From: a bacterium
Lineage (GTDB): Bacteria > Eremiobacterota > Eremiobacteria > Baltobacterales > Baltobacteraceae
Length of the DNA: 8,635 bases
Direction: 5' to 3'
NCBI GenBank assembly: GCA_021781095.1
Contig: JAJXXM010000061.1
Location: 1 to 8,635, forward strand
In this document: positions 6,952-8,635 of the stretch, one piece after another
Layout of the letters: the number at the start of each line of letters is the position of its first letter
How positions within the stretch are numbered: the stretch's first letter is position 1
Translations under genes and position numbers: made by a program
The notes under the pieces: generated by a model
The model's input: only the letters and a program-made list of their open reading frames with translations
Databases searched by the model: none
Told to the model about the DNA's origin: nothing

Positions 6952-7960
6952 GGCTCGCCTCCGCCGCGCGTTCGAAGAGGGCGAGCGCCGCGCCCGATGC
7001 GAGAATCTCGCGCGAACGCGCGAGCGCATCTTCCATCGTCGCCGCTCGGCCGATCGTCACCATCGCGATCGCCGCGTTGAGAGCGACGACCTCCGCGCGC
7101 CGCGGCGAGCGACCGCCGAGTATCTCGCGAAAAGCGCGCGCCGCATCCTCGACGCTCCGTTCGACGAGATCGCCGAGCGGCACCGCGATGCCGAATTCCG
7201 CGGCGTCGATCCGTTCGTGGCGCACCTGGCGTTCGTCGAAACGATAGAGATGGGTGACGCCCTCGCCGACCGCTTCGTCGACGCCCCCTTCGCCGCAGAG
7301 TACGCCGCCGGCACGCACGCCCAAGCTGCGCATCACTTCGCCGATCGGTTCGACGAGATCGTCGCGCGCGACACCGACGAGCGCCTGCGCGGCGCGCGCG
7401 GGATTGCAGAGCGGGCCGAGGACGTTAAATATCGTGCGCACGCCGAGAGTACGCCGGACGTTGGCGACGTTGCGCATCGCCGGGTGGAAACGCGGCGCGA
7501 ATAAGAACGCGAATCCCGTCTCGCGCAAGAGCTCCGCAGAACGCTCCGGAGAGAGATCGAGGCGATAGCCGCAGGCTTCCAAGACGTCGGCGCTGCCGCA
7601 CGCGCTCGATGCGGCCCGGTTCCCGTGCTTCGCAACCGGAATCCCCGCGGCGGCGAGCACCAGCGACGCCATGGTCGAGAGATTGATGGTCCCCGCGCCG
7701 TCACCGCCGGTCCCAACGATATCGACGAGGTCCTCGGCGGGGTGGGGCAGTTCGACCATGCGCGCTCGCATCGCTTCGGCGGCACCGACGATCTCCTCGA
7801 CGCTCTCACCGCGCATCGCGAGTGCGACCAACGCACCCGCCGCCGCAATCTCGTCGATCGCACCGTCCATCACTTCGCCGATGAATGCGGCGGATTCGGC
7901 GCGGTCGAGCGGATCGCCGGCGATCAGGCGGCGCAGGCGACGGGCGGCTTCTTCGTTCAT
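6944..7960 (-). CDS. trpD: anthranilate phosphoribosyltransferase
   Basis: TrpD transfers phosphoribose from PRPP to anthranilate, the second step of tryptophan synthesis. The 338-residue protein has the expected small helical N-terminal part (1-70) and a nucleoside-phosphorylase-like domain. PRPP binding is shown by GTGGDGAGTINLST (83-96) and KHGNRAASSACGSADVLE (111-128). The anthranilate-side Arg lies in FHPAMRNVANVRRTLGVRTIFNVLGPL (158-184). The metal ligands Asp228 and Glu229 are in GGVDE. It is not fused to the trpG amidotransferase as in E. coli, and no trpE or trpG is nearby. The ATG is preceded by only a weak GGGA-type site, 18 nt after the base of a strong hairpin. It is the first gene of the trp unit and overlaps trpC by 8 nt. 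Confidence 0.96.
   Translation of the reverse strand: MNEEAARRLRRLIAGDPLDRAESAAFIGEVMDGAIDEIAAAGALVALAMRGESVEEIVGAAEAMRARMVELPHPAEDLVDIVGTGGDGAGTINLSTMASLVLAAAGIPVAKHGNRAASSACGSADVLEACGYRLDLSPERSAELLRETGFAFLFAPRFHPAMRNVANVRRTLGVRTIFNVLGPLCNPARAAQALVGVARDDLVEPIGEVMRSLGVRAGGVLCGEGGVDEAVGEGVTHLYRFDERQVRHERIDAAEFGIAVPLGDLVERSVEDAARAFREILGGRSPRRAEVVALNAAIAMVTIGRAATMEDALARSREILASGAALALFERAAEASRV
6958..6962 (-). promoter_or_regulatory. ribosome binding site that fixes the trpC GTG start
   Basis: GGAGG on the minus strand, inside the end of trpD and 6 nt before the GTG at 6951. It rules out the longer ATG start at 7029 for trpC. Confidence 0.8.
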
Positions 7961-7978
7961 CGCTCTATCCCGACACGC

Positions 7979-8011
7979 AAGCGACGCCTCGGGTTGCCCG
8001 AGGCGTCGCTT
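7979..8011 (-). terminator. strong hairpin after rplQ, terminator-like
   Basis: A perfect 15-bp inverted repeat (7979-7993 with 7997-8011) with a 3-nt loop closes the ribosomal/alpha operon, 30 nt after the rplQ stop. On the minus strand the bases after the stem are GCGTGT, so the U-tract is short (UU within the stem end, then mixed). Termination may therefore be partial. A smaller inverted repeat, TGATG-n5-CATCA (8012-8026), abuts it upstream. The hairpin base is 18 nt from the trpD ATG, so any trp promoter must lie upstream of the hairpin or in those 18 nt. The hairpin could thus also belong to a trp leader RNA. Confidence 0.7.
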
Positions 8012-8041
8012 TGATGGCTCGCATCACGCGTGGAACGATCG

Positions 8042-8395
8042 CTATTTGACGAGTTCGACGATCGAAAGCTCCGCCGCATCGCCGGGGCGCACCCGGCTCT
8101 TGGTGATGCGCGTGAAGCCGCCCGAGCGTCCCTTCAATGCCGGCGCGATCTGCTCGACCAACTTTTTCACGACCGCGGGCTCGGTGAGGAACTCCGCAAT
8201 CCGACGGCGCGCGGCGAGATCGCCGGGCATCGCCGTGCTGATGAGCCGTTCGGCAACGCGAACGATCTCCTTCGCTTTGGTGGAGGTCGTCTCGATCTTC
8301 TCGTGTTTGAAGAACGAGGTCGCAAGGTTACGAAGCAACGCCTTCCGGTGGCCGTCGGTGCGCGAGAGGCGCTTGTATTTTAGCTGATGTGGCAT
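8042..8395 (-). CDS. rplQ: 50S ribosomal protein L17
   Basis: L17 is a structural protein of the large ribosomal subunit, near the exit tunnel. The 117-residue protein has the family core HRKALLRNLATSFFKHEKIETTSTKAKEIVRVAERLIS (16-53), then GDLAARRRI and the closing GGFTRITKSRVRPGDAAELSIVELV, all typical of bacterial L17. The first residues, MPHQLKYKRLSR, differ from the near-universal MRHxxxGRKLxR opening. The gene follows rpoA by 13 nt, the standard order in bacteria, and AGGAAG lies 5 nt before the ATG. It is likely the last gene of the ribosomal/alpha operon, ending at the hairpin downstream. Confidence 0.97.
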   Translation of the reverse strand: MPHQLKYKRLSRTDGHRKALLRNLATSFFKHEKIETTSTKAKEIVRVAERLISTAMPGDLAARRRIAEFLTEPAVVKKLVEQIAPALKGRSGGFTRITKSRVRPGDAAELSIVELVK

Positions 8396-8400
8396 GATCG

Positions 8401-8406
8401 CTTCCT
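8401..8406 (-). promoter_or_regulatory. ribosome binding site of rplQ
   Basis: AGGAAG on the minus strand, within the 13-nt gap after the rpoA stop and 5 nt before the rplQ ATG at 8395. Confidence 0.7.
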
Positions 8407-8408
8407 AT

Positions 8409-8635
8409 TTAGCTGACGCGAAGGGAGAGCCCGCGCTCTGCAAGCACGCTCTTGATTTCGTCGAGGGATTTCTGGCCGAAGCTGCGCATCTTCATGATCT
8501 CTGCTTCGGTAAGATCGAGCAATTCGGAGACGCGCGTAATTCCGGCACGCTTGATGCAATTCGAGGAGCGAACCGAAAGGTTGAGCGTATCGACGGGCAC
8601 GTCCCACTCGTTTGCCGGAGCGAGTTCCATCGGCT
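8409..8635 (-). CDS. rpoA: DNA-directed RNA polymerase alpha subunit, C-terminal domain (5' end outside window)
   Basis: Only the last 74 or so residues are in the window; the reading frame stays open to the window edge, so the ATG at 8630 is an internal Met. The sequence VPVDTLNLSVRSSNCIKRAGITRVSELL...MKMRSFGQKSLDEIKSVLAERGLSLRV is the alpha-CTD, the domain that contacts UP elements and activators. The Arg in LSVRSSNC corresponds to E. coli Arg265, the main DNA-binding residue, and the second helix-hairpin-helix is in SFGQKSLDEIK. The TAA stop is followed directly by the rplQ ribosome binding site, as in the conserved rpoA-rplQ pair. Confidence 0.95.
   Translation of the reverse strand, partial: PMELAPANEWDVPVDTLNLSVRSSNCIKRAGITRVSELLDLTEAEIMKMRSFGQKSLDEIKSVLAERGLSLRVS

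Noticed and set aside
7961..8041. Classical trp attenuator with leader peptide, or T-box riboswitch
   Set aside because: No short open frame with tandem TGG codons and no T-box sequence or specifier structure fits in the 81-nt gap; only hairpins are seen.
1..8635. Mobile elements, CRISPR arrays, toxin-antitoxin or phage genes
   Set aside because: No transposase-like protein, terminal repeats, spaced direct repeats or defence-type domains were seen; gene density is high and all confident genes are housekeeping or metabolic.

Overview
The window is a GC-rich bacterial chromosome segment of ordinary housekeeping and biosynthetic genes. Every confident gene lies on the minus strand, so transcription runs from high to low coordinates. 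The chromosome cannot be assigned to a species by eye. High GC, separate trpC and trpF genes (not the fused form of enterobacteria), and a RocA-type proline-catabolic dehydrogenase argue against an enterobacterium. They fit a GC-rich lineage on the Terrabacteria side (for example Eremiobacterota or Deinococcota), but that is only a guess.

Layout in transcription order. (1) 8635-8042: the end of rpoA (RNA polymerase alpha C-terminal domain, cut by the window edge), then rplQ (ribosomal protein L17), which is the usual tail of the ribosomal/alpha operon. (2) 8041-7961: a short gap holding a perfect 15-bp hairpin whose base is only 18 nt from the next start codon. (3) 7960-3563: trpD, trpC, trpF, trpB and trpA, each overlapping the next by 4 to 17 nt. 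Together they cover every step from anthranilate to tryptophan. The genes for the first step, trpE and trpG, are not in the window. (4) 3557-2994: a GNAT acetyltransferase of the RimJ/RimL type, 5 nt after trpA and so probably in the same transcript. (5) 2993-2896: a 98-nt gap with weak promoter-like and palindromic features. (6) 2895-148: a RocA/PutC-type 1-pyrroline-5-carboxylate dehydrogenase, followed 6 nt later by an RlmI-family 23S rRNA methyltransferase. (7) 147-1: no confident protein gene. The first 19 bases look like the 3' end of a plus-strand tRNA, and there is a possible minus-strand promoter at 79-107.

The trp genes form one translationally coupled unit. TrpD, TrpF and TrpC carry anthranilate to indole-3-glycerol phosphate, and TrpA and TrpB convert that to tryptophan. 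RpoA and L17 are transcription/translation parts whose only visible link to trp is position. The dehydrogenase and methyltransferase look like a separate or read-through unit.

I found no defence system, mobile element, CRISPR array or clearly new system. The points most worth checking are the hairpin between rplQ and trpD, the acetyltransferase at the tail of the trp operon, and the tRNA-like end at the left edge. Several start codons (trpC, trpA, rocA) are GTG and are easily mis-called.
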